From: Streptomyces zhaozhouensis
GTDB lineage: Bacteria; Actinomycetota; Actinomycetes; Streptomycetales; Streptomycetaceae
Reading direction: 5' to 3'
DNA length: 64,000 bases
Assembly: GCF_900230195.1 (NCBI RefSeq)
Contig: NZ_OCNE01000002.1
Coordinates: 62,001 to 126,000 of the forward strand
Shown here: one piece after another, positions 42,658-51,596 of the stretch
How positions within the stretch are numbered: the stretch's first letter is position 1
Layout of the letters: the number at the start of each line of letters is the position of its first letter
Translations under genes and position numbers: made by a program
Notes under the pieces: generated by a model
What the model was told of the DNA's origin: nothing
The model's input: the letters and a program-made list of their open reading frames with translations, nothing else
Databases searched by the model: none

Positions 42658-43470
42658 ATGCGAAGCCTTGCGATGGTGGACGAGTGGCCGGTCGAGACCG
42701 TGGCCACCGGGGTGGTCAGGAGCGACGGCGCGATCCTCGGTCGGCGCGGCCCGACGGACAGGGTCTTCGCGCTGGCCTCCGTCACCAAGCCGCTGGCCGC
42801 CTACGCGGCGCTGATCGCCGTCGAGGAGGGCGCGATCGAGCTGGACGAACCGGCGGGTCCCGAGGGCTCCACCGTCCGCCACCTGCTGGCCCACGCCTCC
42901 GGGCTCGCCTTCGACGAGCCCAAGGTGATGGCCCCGCCCGGCGAACGCCGGCTGTACTCGAACGCCGGCTTCGACGTGCTGGCCGACCATCTCGCCAAGG
43001 CCGCCGGGATGCCGTTCGCCGAGTATCTGCGCCAGGCGCTGTGCGAACCGCTCGGCATGACCGCCACCGAGATCCCCGGCTCCCCCGCCAAGGACGGCCT
43101 CTCCTCGGCCGACGACCTGCTGCGGTTCGCCGCCGAGTTGCAGAGCCCCCGGCTGCTGGCGCCGGAGACGCTGGACGAGGCGACGTCCGTGGTCTTCCCG
43201 GGCCTGAGCGGCGTGCTGCCCGGCTACGGCCACCAGCGGCCCAACGACTGGGGCCTCGGGTTCTCGCTGCGCGACCACAAGTCCCCGCACTGGACGGGCG
43301 CGCGCTCCTCACCGCGCACCTTCGGCCACTTCGGCCAGTCCGGCACGTTCCTGTGGGTGGACCCGGACGCGGGCGCGGCCTGCGTCACCCTCACCGACCG
43401 CGCCTTCGGCCCGTGGGCGGCGGAGGTCTGGCCGGCCTACACCGACGCGATCCTGGCCGAACTGGGCTGA
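42658..43470 (+). CDS. Serine hydrolase, beta-lactamase / PBP-like (class C fold)
   Basis: The 270-residue protein has the catalytic S-x-x-K in FALASVTKPLAAYAAL (near residue 41), HLLAHASGL, the Tyr motif RLYSNAGFDVLADHLAKAAG, and a late FGHFGQSGTFLWVDP in place of the KTG box. It has no signal peptide, so it is cytoplasmic, as for esterases EstB-like or D-aminopeptidase-like members. Substrate unknown. A TACGCT box 7 nt before the ATG suggests a leaderless message. Confidence 0.87.
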   Translation: MRSLAMVDEWPVETVATGVVRSDGAILGRRGPTDRVFALASVTKPLAAYAALIAVEEGAIELDEPAGPEGSTVRHLLAHASGLAFDEPKVMAPPGERRLYSNAGFDVLADHLAKAAGMPFAEYLRQALCEPLGMTATEIPGSPAKDGLSSADDLLRFAAELQSPRLLAPETLDEATSVVFPGLSGVLPGYGHQRPNDWGLGFSLRDHKSPHWTGARSSPRTFGHFGQSGTFLWVDPDAGAACVTLTDRAFGPWAAEVWPAYTDAILAELG

Positions 43471-43544
43471 CCGCCGGGCCGCGGGCGGCCACGGTCCCGG
43501 CCGGGTGGCCGGTCGCCCTCGCCCGGTGGCGGGCGGGCGTTGGC

Positions 43545-44231
43545 TCAAGGTCGGGGGTCGGCCGCTTCCCTGAGCGACCAGAGCAGGGCCTCAAGACCCT
43601 GCTCCCCCGCTCGCAGCGCGAGCGCCGGCGTCCCGGCGGACAGCCGCACGCTGTCCCCGGCGAACAGCTTCTCGCCGCCCAACTCGCCACTCCCCCGCAT
43701 CAGTTGCAGATGCAGCAGCTCACCGTCCCCCGCCGTCAGCTCCGCGTCACCACGCAGCAGCCGCAGCGTCGCCGCCGTGCGGGGCAGCGCGTAGGGGGCG
43801 TCGGGGGCGAGCCCCCGCACCACCTCGTACTCCGGCGCGCCGCCGGGCCGGTCCGCGACCAGCCACATCTGCGCGAACCGCAGCGGGCTCCCGCCCTCGT
43901 TGTGTTCGCTGTGCACGACGCCGGAGCCGGCGGTCAGCCGTTGCAGGTCGCCGGGGCGGATCACGGTCCTGACGCCGTCGGCGTCCTCGTGCGTCAACTC
44001 GCCCTCGACGACCCAGCTGACGATCTCCACGTCCCGGTGCGGATGGGCGGGGAACCCCGCGCCGGGGGCCAGGCGTTCCTCGTTGCAGGCGGTCAACTGG
44101 CCCCAGCGCACGTTGTCCGGGTCGTAGAACGAGCCGAACGAGAAGGCGTGCCGGGTGTCGACGCCGGTCGCGGGGTCGCCGCCGGCGTAGCGGTCGGCGG
44201 CGCGGAGCACGCGTGGCGGGGTGGGTGGCAT
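43545..44231 (-). CDS. Pirin family protein (bicupin)
   Basis: The 228-residue protein has the N-terminal cupin metal ligands in GFPAHPHRDVEIVSWVVEGELTHEDADG and GSGVVHSEHNEGG (His, His, His and Glu). A C-terminal cupin follows with LLHLQLMRGSGELGGEKLFAGDSVRLSAG. Pirins bind iron; some, such as YhhW, are quercetinases, and a Streptomyces pirin modulates pyruvate metabolism. The proximity of aceE and fatty-acid genes is notable but not proof. A TACCGT box lies 6 nt before the ATG. Confidence 0.88.
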   Translation of the reverse strand: MPPTPPRVLRAADRYAGGDPATGVDTRHAFSFGSFYDPDNVRWGQLTACNEERLAPGAGFPAHPHRDVEIVSWVVEGELTHEDADGVRTVIRPGDLQRLTAGSGVVHSEHNEGGSPLRFAQMWLVADRPGGAPEYEVVRGLAPDAPYALPRTAATLRLLRGDAELTAGDGELLHLQLMRGSGELGGEKLFAGDSVRLSAGTPALALRAGEQGLEALLWSLREAADPRP

Positions 44232-44321
44232 CGGGCCACGGTAGCGCCCCGCGTGGGGAGGCCGGGGTGCGTTGCGACCCCCGGGGCATGGACGGCGAGG
44301 AAATGAGGCAGGCTGGTCCCC

Positions 44322-45500
44322 GTGTCCGATGCCGATGCGAAGAAGTCCCACGCCGCCACCGTTCGCCGTCTCGAACAGTCCTCGGGCAAGCTGGCCGCCG
44401 CCGCGATCGCGCGGATGGACCAGCAGTTGCCGTGGTATCGCGCCATGCCCCCGGAGAACCGTTCCTGGATCGGACTGGTGGCGCAGGCGGGCATCGCCGC
44501 CTTCACCGAGTGGTTCCGGCATCCGGACGCGCCGCAGGCGATCAGCACCGATGTCTTCGGCACCGCCCCGCGCGAGCTGACCAGGGCGGTCACGCTGCGG
44601 CAGACCGTGGAGATGGTCCGCACCACCATCGAGGTGGTGGAGGCCGCGGTGGACGAACTGGCGCCGCCCGGCAGCGAGGCGGCGCTGCGCAACGCGCTGC
44701 TGGTGTACGCGCGGGAGATCGCGTTCGCCACCGCCCAGGTCTACGCCCAGGCCGCGGAGGCGCGGGGCGCCTGGGACGCGCGGCTGGAGTCGCTGGTGGT
44801 CAACGCGGTGGTCTCCGGCGAGGCGGACGAGGGCGACGTGTCGCGCGCCGCCGCGCTCGGCTGGCGGACGCCGGAGCACGTGGTGGTGGTGCTGGGCAGC
44901 GCACCCAACGGGGACAGCGAGTTGACGGTGGAGGCCATCCGCAGGGCCGCCCGCTACGCGAAGATCCAGGTGCTGACGGGGGTGCTGGGCAAGCGGCTGG
45001 TGGTGATCGCCGGCGGCAGCGACGACCCGTTGCAGGTGGCCAGGGCGCTGATCGGGCCGTTCGCCGCCGGGCCCGTGGTGGCCGGGCCCGTCGTCGGGGA
45101 CCTGCTGTCGGCGACGCGTTCGGCGAGCGCGGCGGCGGCCGGGCTGCGGGCGTGCGCGGCGTGGCCCGACGCGCCGCGTCCCGTGCTCGCCGACGACCTG
45201 CTGCCGGAGCGCGCGATGGCGGGCGATCCGGCGGCCCGGACCCTGCTGGTGGAGGAGATCTACAGACCGCTTCAGCAGGCGGGGTCGGCGCTGTTGGAGA
45301 CGCTGAGTGTCTATCTGGAGCAGGCGAGCAGTCTGGAGGGTGCCGCCAGAATGTTGTTTGTACATCCCAACACCGTTCGCTACCGCCTCAGACGTGTGAC
45401 TGATGTCACCGGGTGGCCTCCTTCAGACGTCCGCTCGGCCTTCACACTGCGCGTCGCCCTGATGCTCGGGCGTCTCGCCGACGGAGATGCGACCTCCTGA
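44322..45500 (+). CDS. fasR: Fatty-acid synthesis regulator FasR (PucR-type)
   Basis: The 392-residue protein has an N-terminal GGDEF-like/CdaR-type sensory region and a PucR C-terminal helix-turn-helix: LLETLSVYLEQASSLEGAARMLFVHPNTVRYRLRRVTDVTGWPPSD. In Streptomyces FasR activates the downstream fabD-fabH-acpP-fabF operon and so links acyl supply to growth and antibiotic production. The gene order is exactly conserved here. The GTG start is 7 nt after a CAGGCT box (leaderless). Confidence 0.93.
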   Translation: MSDADAKKSHAATVRRLEQSSGKLAAAAIARMDQQLPWYRAMPPENRSWIGLVAQAGIAAFTEWFRHPDAPQAISTDVFGTAPRELTRAVTLRQTVEMVRTTIEVVEAAVDELAPPGSEAALRNALLVYAREIAFATAQVYAQAAEARGAWDARLESLVVNAVVSGEADEGDVSRAAALGWRTPEHVVVVLGSAPNGDSELTVEAIRRAARYAKIQVLTGVLGKRLVVIAGGSDDPLQVARALIGPFAAGPVVAGPVVGDLLSATRSASAAAAGLRACAAWPDAPRPVLADDLLPERAMAGDPAARTLLVEEIYRPLQQAGSALLETLSVYLEQASSLEGAARMLFVHPNTVRYRLRRVTDVTGWPPSDVRSAFTLRVALMLGRLADGDATS

Positions 45501-45515
45501 CAGTTGGAGGCTCTC

Positions 45516-45561
45516 TACAATTCCGACGACCGTTCTTGGTTCTCGCCACCACCGGTGGCGA
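45516..45561 (+). promoter_or_regulatory. fab operon promoter region with inverted repeat
   Basis: A TACAAT -10 hexamer is at 45516-45521. The perfect dyad TCGCCACC-ACC-GGTGGCGA is at 45543-45561, between fasR and fabD. This intergenic gap is where FasR is known to act in Streptomyces. The dyad is a candidate operator or a leader hairpin; its position after the -10 is unusual for an activator. Confidence 0.5.
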
Positions 45562-45588
45562 ACCCCTCACCCGGGAGAGAGTGAGAAG

Positions 45589-46545
45589 GTGCTCGTACTC
45601 GTAGCCCCCGGCCAGGGCTCCCAGGCCCCTGGCTTCCTGCAACCGTGGCTCGAACTTCCTGGTGTGGCCGACCGCCTCGGCGAGTGGTCCGAGATCGCGG
45701 GCGTCGACCTGGTCCACTACGGGACCGAGGCCGACGCCGACGCGATCCGGGACACGGCCGTGGCGCAGCCGCTGCTGGTGGCCGGCGCGTTGCTGTCCGC
45801 CGCCGCCCTCTTCGGCGACGACGCGGTGCCGGAGCCGGCCGAGTGTCTCGACGCGATCGCCGGCCACAGCGTGGGGGAGCTGCCGGCCGCCGCGATCAGC
45901 GGGGTGATCTCCGAGCACGAGGCGATGGCGCTGGTGGCCCGCAGGGCGAGCGCGATGGCCAAGGCCGCCGCCGTGACCGAGACCGGGATGTCCGCCGTGC
46001 TCGGCGGCGACCCGGCCGATGTCGAGGCGAAGCTGGCCGGGCTGGGCCTGGTCGCGGCGAACAACAACGGCGGCGGGCAGCTCGTCGCCGCCGGCACCGT
46101 GGAGCAGTTGGCCGCCCTCGCCGAGGACAAGCCGGAGGGCGCGCGCGTGATGCCGCTGAAGGTGGCCGGCGCCTTCCACACGACCTACATGGCCCCCGCC
46201 GTCGCCGAGATGGAGGAGGCCGCCGCCGGGCTCACCCCGGCCGACCCCCGGGTGCCGTTCGTCTCCAACGCCGACGGTGCCGTCGTCGGCGAGGGCGCGG
46301 AGGTGGTGCGCCGCCTGGTGGCGCAGGTCTCCAGCCCGGTCCGCTGGGACCTGTGCGTGGACACGTTCAGCGAGTTGGGCGTCACGGGACTGGTCGAGCT
46401 GCTGCCCGGCGGCACCCTGGCCAGCCTGGCCCGCAGAAACCTCCCGGGCGTGGCGCGGGTCGCCATCAAGCGCCCCGACCAGCTGGAGTCGGCCCGCACG
46501 CTCATAGCCGAGCACGCGCACAAGTCCCCCGAACCAGCCGAATAA
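45589..46545 (+). CDS. fabD: Malonyl-CoA:ACP transacylase
   Basis: The 318-residue enzyme has LVLVAPGQGSQAPGFL at the start, the nucleophile in IAGHSVGELPAAAISG (GHSxG), the Arg in ALVARRASAMAKAA, and the catalytic His region KVAGAFHTTYMAP. It loads malonyl groups onto ACP for chain extension and, in streptomycetes, also serves polyketide synthases. The GTG start follows GGGAGAG; it is the first gene of the fab operon. Confidence 0.96.
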   Translation: MLVLVAPGQGSQAPGFLQPWLELPGVADRLGEWSEIAGVDLVHYGTEADADAIRDTAVAQPLLVAGALLSAAALFGDDAVPEPAECLDAIAGHSVGELPAAAISGVISEHEAMALVARRASAMAKAAAVTETGMSAVLGGDPADVEAKLAGLGLVAANNNGGGQLVAAGTVEQLAALAEDKPEGARVMPLKVAGAFHTTYMAPAVAEMEEAAAGLTPADPRVPFVSNADGAVVGEGAEVVRRLVAQVSSPVRWDLCVDTFSELGVTGLVELLPGGTLASLARRNLPGVARVAIKRPDQLESARTLIAEHAHKSPEPAE

Positions 46546-46556
46546 GGAGTCCGGAC

Positions 46557-47558
46557 ATGCCCCCCGCCTCACTCAGGGCCAGCCGAGGCGCGCCGTTCGC
46601 GCGGCTGGCCGGCGTCGGTGGCTATCGGCCATCCCGCGTGGTGCCGAACGAGGAGATCCTGCGGCACATCGACTCCTCGGACGAGTGGATCAGGTCACGT
46701 TCCGGGATCGTGACCCGGCACTGGGCCGACCCGGACGAGACGGTCGCCGAGATGGCGCTCGCCGCCGCGGGCAAGGCGATCGCCAGCGCCGGGATCACCG
46801 CCGAGCAGATCGAGGCGGTGGTGGTCTCGACGGTCTCGCACTTCTCGCAGACCCCGGCGATCGCCACGGAGATCGCGCACCGCCTGGGCACCGACAAGGC
46901 GGCGGCGTTCGACATCTCGGCGGCCTGCGCCGGTTTCGGCTACGGACTGACCATCGGCAAGGGCCTGATCGTGGACGGCAGCGCCGGCCACGTGCTGGTG
47001 ATCGGCGTGGAGCGGCTGTCGGACCTGACGGACCGCACCGACCGTTCCACCGCGTTCCTCTTCGCCGACGGGGCCGGCGCCGTGGTGCTCGGCCCGGCGC
47101 AGGCGCCGGCGCTCGGGCCGACGGTCTGGGGCTCCGAGGGCGACAAGTCCCAGGTCATCCGGCAGACGGTGCCCTGGGACGAGTACCAGCCGGGGGACAA
47201 GTTCCCCGCGCTGCGGCAGGAGGGCCAGACGGTCTTCCGCTGGGCGGTCTTCGAGATGGCCAAGGTGGCCCAACAGGCGCTGGACGCCGCCGGGATCACC
47301 GCTCAGGACCTGGACGTCTTCATTCCGCACCAGGCCAACATGCGGATCATCGACTCGATGGTGAAGACGCTCAAGTTGCCCGAGCACGTGGCGGTGGCCC
47401 GGGACGTCGAGTTCTCGGGCAACACCTCTGCCGCCTCCATCCCCCTCGCGATGGAGCGGATGCTGGAGACCGGTCAGGCGAGAAGCGGCGACACCGCGCT
47501 CGTCATCGGCTTCGGGGCGGGGCTGGTGTACGCGGCCACGGTCGTTACCCTCCCCTAG
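46557..47558 (+). CDS. fabH: Beta-ketoacyl-ACP synthase III
   Basis: The 333-residue enzyme has the Cys active site in DISAACAGFGYGLTIG, the His in PHQANMRIIDSMV and the Asn in FSGNTSAASIPLAM, completing the Cys-His-Asn triad. It starts fatty-acid synthesis by joining acyl-CoA primer to malonyl-ACP; the streptomycete form accepts branched primers. The ATG follows AAGGAG and is 11 nt after the fabD stop. Confidence 0.96.
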   Translation: MPPASLRASRGAPFARLAGVGGYRPSRVVPNEEILRHIDSSDEWIRSRSGIVTRHWADPDETVAEMALAAAGKAIASAGITAEQIEAVVVSTVSHFSQTPAIATEIAHRLGTDKAAAFDISAACAGFGYGLTIGKGLIVDGSAGHVLVIGVERLSDLTDRTDRSTAFLFADGAGAVVLGPAQAPALGPTVWGSEGDKSQVIRQTVPWDEYQPGDKFPALRQEGQTVFRWAVFEMAKVAQQALDAAGITAQDLDVFIPHQANMRIIDSMVKTLKLPEHVAVARDVEFSGNTSAASIPLAMERMLETGQARSGDTALVIGFGAGLVYAATVVTLP

Positions 47559-47663
47559 CGAGGACCGGAGAACGAGGACCCACCGCTTGACGGGTCCGTC
47601 CGACGGTCCCCACGGACCACCAACCACGCGGTACCCCACCGCAGCACACGAAGGAGCGCCGTC

Positions 47664-47912
47664 ATGGCTGCCAGCCGGGAAGAGATCATCGCCGGTCTCG
47701 CCGAGATCGTGAACGAGATCGCCGGTATCCCCAACGACGAGGTGACCGAGGAGAAGTCGTTCACCGACGACCTCGACGTCGACTCGCTGTCCATGGTCGA
47801 GGTGGTCGTCGCCGCCGAGGAGCGCTTCGGCGTCAAGATCCCGGACGACGACGTCAAGGGCCTCAAGACCGTGGGCGACGCGGTCGACTACATCGCCGCC
47901 CACCAGAGCTGA
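47664..47912 (+). CDS. acpP: Acyl carrier protein of fatty-acid synthesis
   Basis: The 82-residue acidic protein has the phosphopantetheine site DLDVDSLSMVEVV and the helix II-III recognition surface ERFGVKIPDDDVKGLKTVGDAVDYI. It carries growing acyl chains between Fab enzymes. GAAGGAG is 7 nt before the ATG. It lies 105 bp after fabH. Confidence 0.97.
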   Translation: MAASREEIIAGLAEIVNEIAGIPNDEVTEEKSFTDDLDVDSLSMVEVVVAAEERFGVKIPDDDVKGLKTVGDAVDYIAAHQS

Positions 47913-48003
47913 CGGGCGCCAGCGCCCTCGGCACACGCGCTGTTCGCCACCCTCTCGCGGGGTGGCAGCGGCACCATCCCCGATCTAGCGGAGTAAGAGA
48001 ACT

Positions 48004-49266
48004 GTGAACGCGACCAATCGCGCGGTGGTTGTCACCGGAGTCGGCGCAACCACACCGCTGGGTGGCGACAGCGCGACCACCTGGGAGGCCATGCTCGCCG
48101 GTGAGTCCGGCGCGCGGTCGTTGACCCAGGAGTGGGCGGCCGAGCTGCCGGTCACCTTCGCCGCCACGGCCGCGGTCGAACCGACCGAGATCCTGCCCCG
48201 GCCGCAGGCCCGCAAGCTGGACCGTTCCGCCCAGTTCGGGCTGATCGCGGCCAGAGAGGCGTGGGCCGACGCCGGTTTCCAGGGCAGGGCCGGCGAGGAC
48301 GCGCCGGTCGACCCCGACCGGCTGGGCGTGGTGCTGGCCTCCGGCATCGGTGGTGTGACCACGCTGATGGACCAGTACGACGTGCTCAAGGAGAAGGGTG
48401 CGCGGAAGGTCTCGCCGCACACCGTTCCCATGCTCATGCCCAACAGCCCGTCCGCGAACGTCAGTCTGGACGTGGGCGCGCGCGCCGGCTCGCACACCCC
48501 GGTGAGCGCCTGCGCCTCCGGCGCCGAGGCGGTGGGCTACGCGGTGGAGATGATCCGCACCGGCCGCGCCGACATCGTGCTGGCCGGCGGCACCGAGGCG
48601 TGCGTGCACCCGCTGCCGATCGCGGCCTTCGCCAACATGATGGCGATGTCCAAGAACAACGACTCCCCCGCGACGGCCTCCCGCCCGTTCGACACGGACC
48701 GCAACGGTTTCGTGCTCGGCGAGGGCGCCGGCCTGGTGGTGCTGGAGTCCGCCGACCACGCGGCGCGGCGCGGCGCGCGGGTCTACTGCGAGATCCTGGG
48801 CCAGGGCCTCTCGGCCGACGCCCACCACATCGCTCAGCCGGAGCCGACGGGCCGGGGCATCGCCGTGGCGATGCGGCACCTGCTGGAGAACACGGACCTC
48901 AAGCCGGAGCAACTGGCCCACGTCAACGCGCACGCCACCTCGACCCCGCAGGGCGACCTGGCCGAGCTGAAGGCGCTGCGCGAGGTGTTCGGCGACAACC
49001 TGGACCAGATGGCCATCTCGGCGACCAAGTCGATGACGGGCCACCTGCTGGGCGGCGCCGGCGGGGTGGCCACCGTGGCCACCGCCCTGGCGCTCCACCA
49101 CAGGACGGCGCCGCCGACGATCAACGTGGACCACCTCGACCCCGAGGTGGACGCGGACATCGTCATCGGCAAGCCGAGGGAACTGCCCAGCGGCACCATC
49201 GCCGCGCTCAGCGACTCGTTCGGCTTCGGCGGGCACAACGTGGTGCTCGCGATGCGCACGGTCTGA
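48004..49266 (+). CDS. fabF: Beta-ketoacyl-ACP synthase II
   Basis: The 420-residue enzyme has the thiolase-fold triad: Cys in PVSACASGAEAVGYA, His in HVNAHATSTPQGDLAE and His in SMTGHLLGGAGGVA. GFGFGGHN-like ending SFGFGGHNVVLAMRT closes the active site. It elongates acyl-ACP with malonyl-ACP. The GTG start is preceded by GGAGTAAG. It is the last gene of the operon; a repeat array follows. Confidence 0.96.
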   Translation: MNATNRAVVVTGVGATTPLGGDSATTWEAMLAGESGARSLTQEWAAELPVTFAATAAVEPTEILPRPQARKLDRSAQFGLIAAREAWADAGFQGRAGEDAPVDPDRLGVVLASGIGGVTTLMDQYDVLKEKGARKVSPHTVPMLMPNSPSANVSLDVGARAGSHTPVSACASGAEAVGYAVEMIRTGRADIVLAGGTEACVHPLPIAAFANMMAMSKNNDSPATASRPFDTDRNGFVLGEGAGLVVLESADHAARRGARVYCEILGQGLSADAHHIAQPEPTGRGIAVAMRHLLENTDLKPEQLAHVNAHATSTPQGDLAELKALREVFGDNLDQMAISATKSMTGHLLGGAGGVATVATALALHHRTAPPTINVDHLDPEVDADIVIGKPRELPSGTIAALSDSFGFGGHNVVLAMRTV

Positions 49267-49279
49267 CCTCCGACGACAG

Positions 49280-49650
49280 CGGCCCGGTTCCCCGCACCCC
49301 AAACCGCCCACCGGCAGAAAAGGGGCGCGGGGAACCGCGCGAGCAACCACCCCCCGCAACCGTCCGGCACCGCTCTCGCCAGACGGCCCGCCACCCAGCA
49401 TTCGCGCGGTTCCCCGCACCCCAAACCGCCCACCGGCAGAAAAGGGGCGCGGGGAACCGCGCGAGCAACCACCCCCCGCAACCGTCCGGCACCGCTCTCG
49501 CCAGACGGCCCGCCACCCAGCATTCGCGCGGTTCCCCGCACCCCAAACCGCCCACCGGCAGAAAAGGGGCGCGGGGAACTGCGCGAGCAACCACCCACCG
49601 GGCCAAGCACGACCACCCCCCGCGACCGTCCGACACCGCTGTCGCCAGAC
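49280..49650. repeat. Three-copy about 122-bp repeat array after fabF
   Basis: Three units with GGGGCGCGGGGAAC at 49322, 49445 and 49566 (periods 123 and 121). Each unit holds CGGTTCCCCGCACCCC, AAACCGCCCACCGGCAGAAA and GGGGCGCGGGGAACCGCGCGAG, then CAACCACCCCCCGC and CCGTCCGGCACCGCTCTCGCCAGACGG. The CCGTC...GACGG word and the C/G-rich pair are self-complementary, so each unit can form hairpins. The middle copy is almost identical to the first, indicating recent duplication. Confidence 0.88.
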
Positions 49651-49681
49651 GGCCCCGCGGCCAGCGGCCCGCGGCCCGCGG

Positions 49682-50605
49682 CTACGCGTCGAAGCTCGCG
49701 TAGTACGACGCCGCCATGTCCCGGTCACCGTGCCCCTGCGCCGACGCGCGGTCCAGGCGGTCCAGCCCGGCGGCCGCCACGTCCAGGCGGACGCCGGCCC
49801 GTTCGCCGGCCTCGACGATCAGCCGGGCGTCCTTCCGCGCCGTGTCGACGGCGAAGCTCGCCGGCAGGTCGCCCGCCTCGATCGCGGCCGCCTTGGTCCG
49901 CAGATAGCCGAGGTCCAGCGGCCCGCCGGCGACGGCCTCCAGAAAGTCGGCGGAGTCGACGCCGAGGCCGTGGGCGAGCGCCATTGCCTCCGCCGTGCCA
50001 TGGGTGACGGCCAACACCCAGCTGTTGCAGACGAGTTTGAGCCGGGTCGCCGCCCCGGGAACGGTGCCGAGCCACAGCGTGCGGCTGCCGACCGCCGCCA
50101 GCACGGGCGCGAGGCGGCCCCTGGTCTCCTCGGGCCCGGCGGCCAGCACGGTCAGCATTCCGGCCTCGGCGGGCTGGCGCGTGCCGAGGACGGGCGCGTC
50201 GACGAGGGTCAGCCCGTGCTCGTCGGCGAGGGCGACGAGCCGGTCCAACCCGTCGAGCCCGGCGGTCGAGCACTGGAGCCAGACGGTGTCGGGCGCGAAC
50301 GCGCCGGCCGCCTGGGCGATCGCCTCCGCCGCGGCCTCGCCGTCGTGCAGCACGGTGAGGACGACGCCGGCCCCGGCGACCGCCTCTGCCGGGGTGGCGG
50401 CGACCCGCACGCCGTGCTCGACCAGCGGCTCGGCCTTGGCCCGGGTGCGGTTCCAGACGCGCACGTCGAGGTCGGCGCGGCAGAGGTTGCGCGCCATCGC
50501 GGCGCCCATGATGCCGGTGCCGAGGACGGCGACCGAGGTGGCTTCGGTGGAGGAGGGGGCGGAAGGGGTGGCGGGGGCGGAGGGCTGAGCTGAACTGTCG
50601 GTCAT
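49682..50605 (-). CDS. NAD(P)-dependent beta-hydroxyacid dehydrogenase / imine-reductase-like protein
   Basis: The 307-residue enzyme has the Rossmann motif VAVLGTGIMGAAMARNL near residue 25, VWNRTRAKAEPL, the substrate-binding QCSTAG region, and the family Lys in RLKLVCNSWVLAVTHGTAEAMALAHGLG. The usual D-A-P-V-(S/L) block (LVDAPVLGTRQPAEAGMLTVLAAG) is present. Related enzymes oxidise 3-hydroxyisobutyrate or 6-phosphogluconate, or reduce imines; substrate unknown. It is leftward and alone. Confidence 0.88.
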   Translation of the reverse strand: MTDSSAQPSAPATPSAPSSTEATSVAVLGTGIMGAAMARNLCRADLDVRVWNRTRAKAEPLVEHGVRVAATPAEAVAGAGVVLTVLHDGEAAAEAIAQAAGAFAPDTVWLQCSTAGLDGLDRLVALADEHGLTLVDAPVLGTRQPAEAGMLTVLAAGPEETRGRLAPVLAAVGSRTLWLGTVPGAATRLKLVCNSWVLAVTHGTAEAMALAHGLGVDSADFLEAVAGGPLDLGYLRTKAAAIEAGDLPASFAVDTARKDARLIVEAGERAGVRLDVAAAGLDRLDRASAQGHGDRDMAASYYASFDA

Positions 50606-50706
50606 GGCCGAACGCTAGAGCCTGTCCGCCCCGACTCGTCGGATCAGCACGCGCCCCCGCGCGGACCCCCGCCCGGCCGGGCTCAACCCCACGCCGGACG
50701 CGCCCC

Positions 50707-50812
50707 GTTGACCAGTCGTCTGACCACGCACCTGACCACTTAACCAACCAGTGGACTGACCACGCACCTGACCACTCGACTGACCACACACCTGACCACT
50801 CGACCGACCGCT
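50707..50812. repeat. CTGACCACGCACCTGACCACT direct repeats
   Basis: Three copies of a 21-24-bp unit at about 50720, 50756 and 50780, the last two in direct tandem with a CGA spacer, plus diverged GACCAGTC / CGACCGACCG flanks. They lie between the DUF3145 stop and the dehydrogenase start on the minus strand. No gene is present in 50606-50824. Confidence 0.75.
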
Positions 50813-50824
50813 GTCGCGGTGGGT

Positions 50825-51322
50825 TCAGACGACCTGGTGCAGCCAGCGCACGGGCGCGCCCTCGCCCGCGTGGCGGAACGGCTCCAGCTCGTCGTCCCAG
50901 GGCTTGCCCAGCAGGCGGGCGACCTCCGCCTGGAGGTCGCTCTCGCCGGCGGCGGCCCTGGCCGCGGCGGCGCGCAGTTGGTTCTCCCGGATCATGATGT
51001 CGCCGTGCGGCCCGGTGACGGCGTGGTAGATGCCGAGGTCCGGGGTGCAGCTGTAGCGCTCCCCGTCGGCACCGGGGCCCGGGTCCGCGGTGACCTCGTA
51101 ACGCAGCAGGTGCGAACCGCGCAGCGCGGAGGCGAGCTGGGAGGCGGTGGCCGCCTCGCCCTGCCAGGAGAGCTCGGCGCGCCAGGTCCCGGGGGAGGCG
51201 GGCTGTCTGGTCCAGTCGAGGCCGACGCGGCTGTTGCCGAGGACGGCGGCGACGGCCCACTCGATATGGGGACAGAGCGCGCGGGGGGAGGAGTGCACAT
51301 ACAGAACACCACGTGTCGTCAT
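50825..51322 (-). CDS. DUF3145 family protein
   Basis: The 165-residue protein starts at an ATG 4 nt after GGAGGT. It contains RGVLYVHSSPRALCPHIEWAVAAVLG, WTRQPASPGTWRAELSWQG, LRYEVTADPGPGADGERYSCTPDLGIYHA and the closing GKPWDDELEPFRHAGEGAPVRWLHQVV. The blocks match DUF3145, conserved in actinobacteria with no known function. Monocistronic and leftward. Confidence 0.9.
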   Translation of the reverse strand: MTTRGVLYVHSSPRALCPHIEWAVAAVLGNSRVGLDWTRQPASPGTWRAELSWQGEAATASQLASALRGSHLLRYEVTADPGPGADGERYSCTPDLGIYHAVTGPHGDIMIRENQLRAAAARAAAGESDLQAEVARLLGKPWDDELEPFRHAGEGAPVRWLHQVV

Positions 51323-51596
51323 CGGGACCTCCACTTCCCAACCTGCGCCCGCGCCGCGCTTCCGGCCGCCCCACCCGTGACCCCGACCGCGCACGAACAG
51401 TAGCACCAATTACCGTCGTTTCTCGGCAAAGCGGACAGCGTGTGACGTGCGGTCATCTCTTAGCCTTGGTGGTGGCACACACCCCGGGCGCTGCCCGCGC
51501 CAGGACCAAGCTACCGCCCCAGGAGCCCCCCTCCGGGCCACCCCTGGGCCGGATGGCGGTGCCACGCCCGAACAGCGGGAGACCGAGGGAGTAACC
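51323..51596. other. Divergent intergenic region
   Basis: The 274 bp between DUF3145 and the SGNH lipoprotein contain no gene. GAGGGAG precedes the rightward ATG. No dyad or repeat stands out. Confidence 0.4.
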
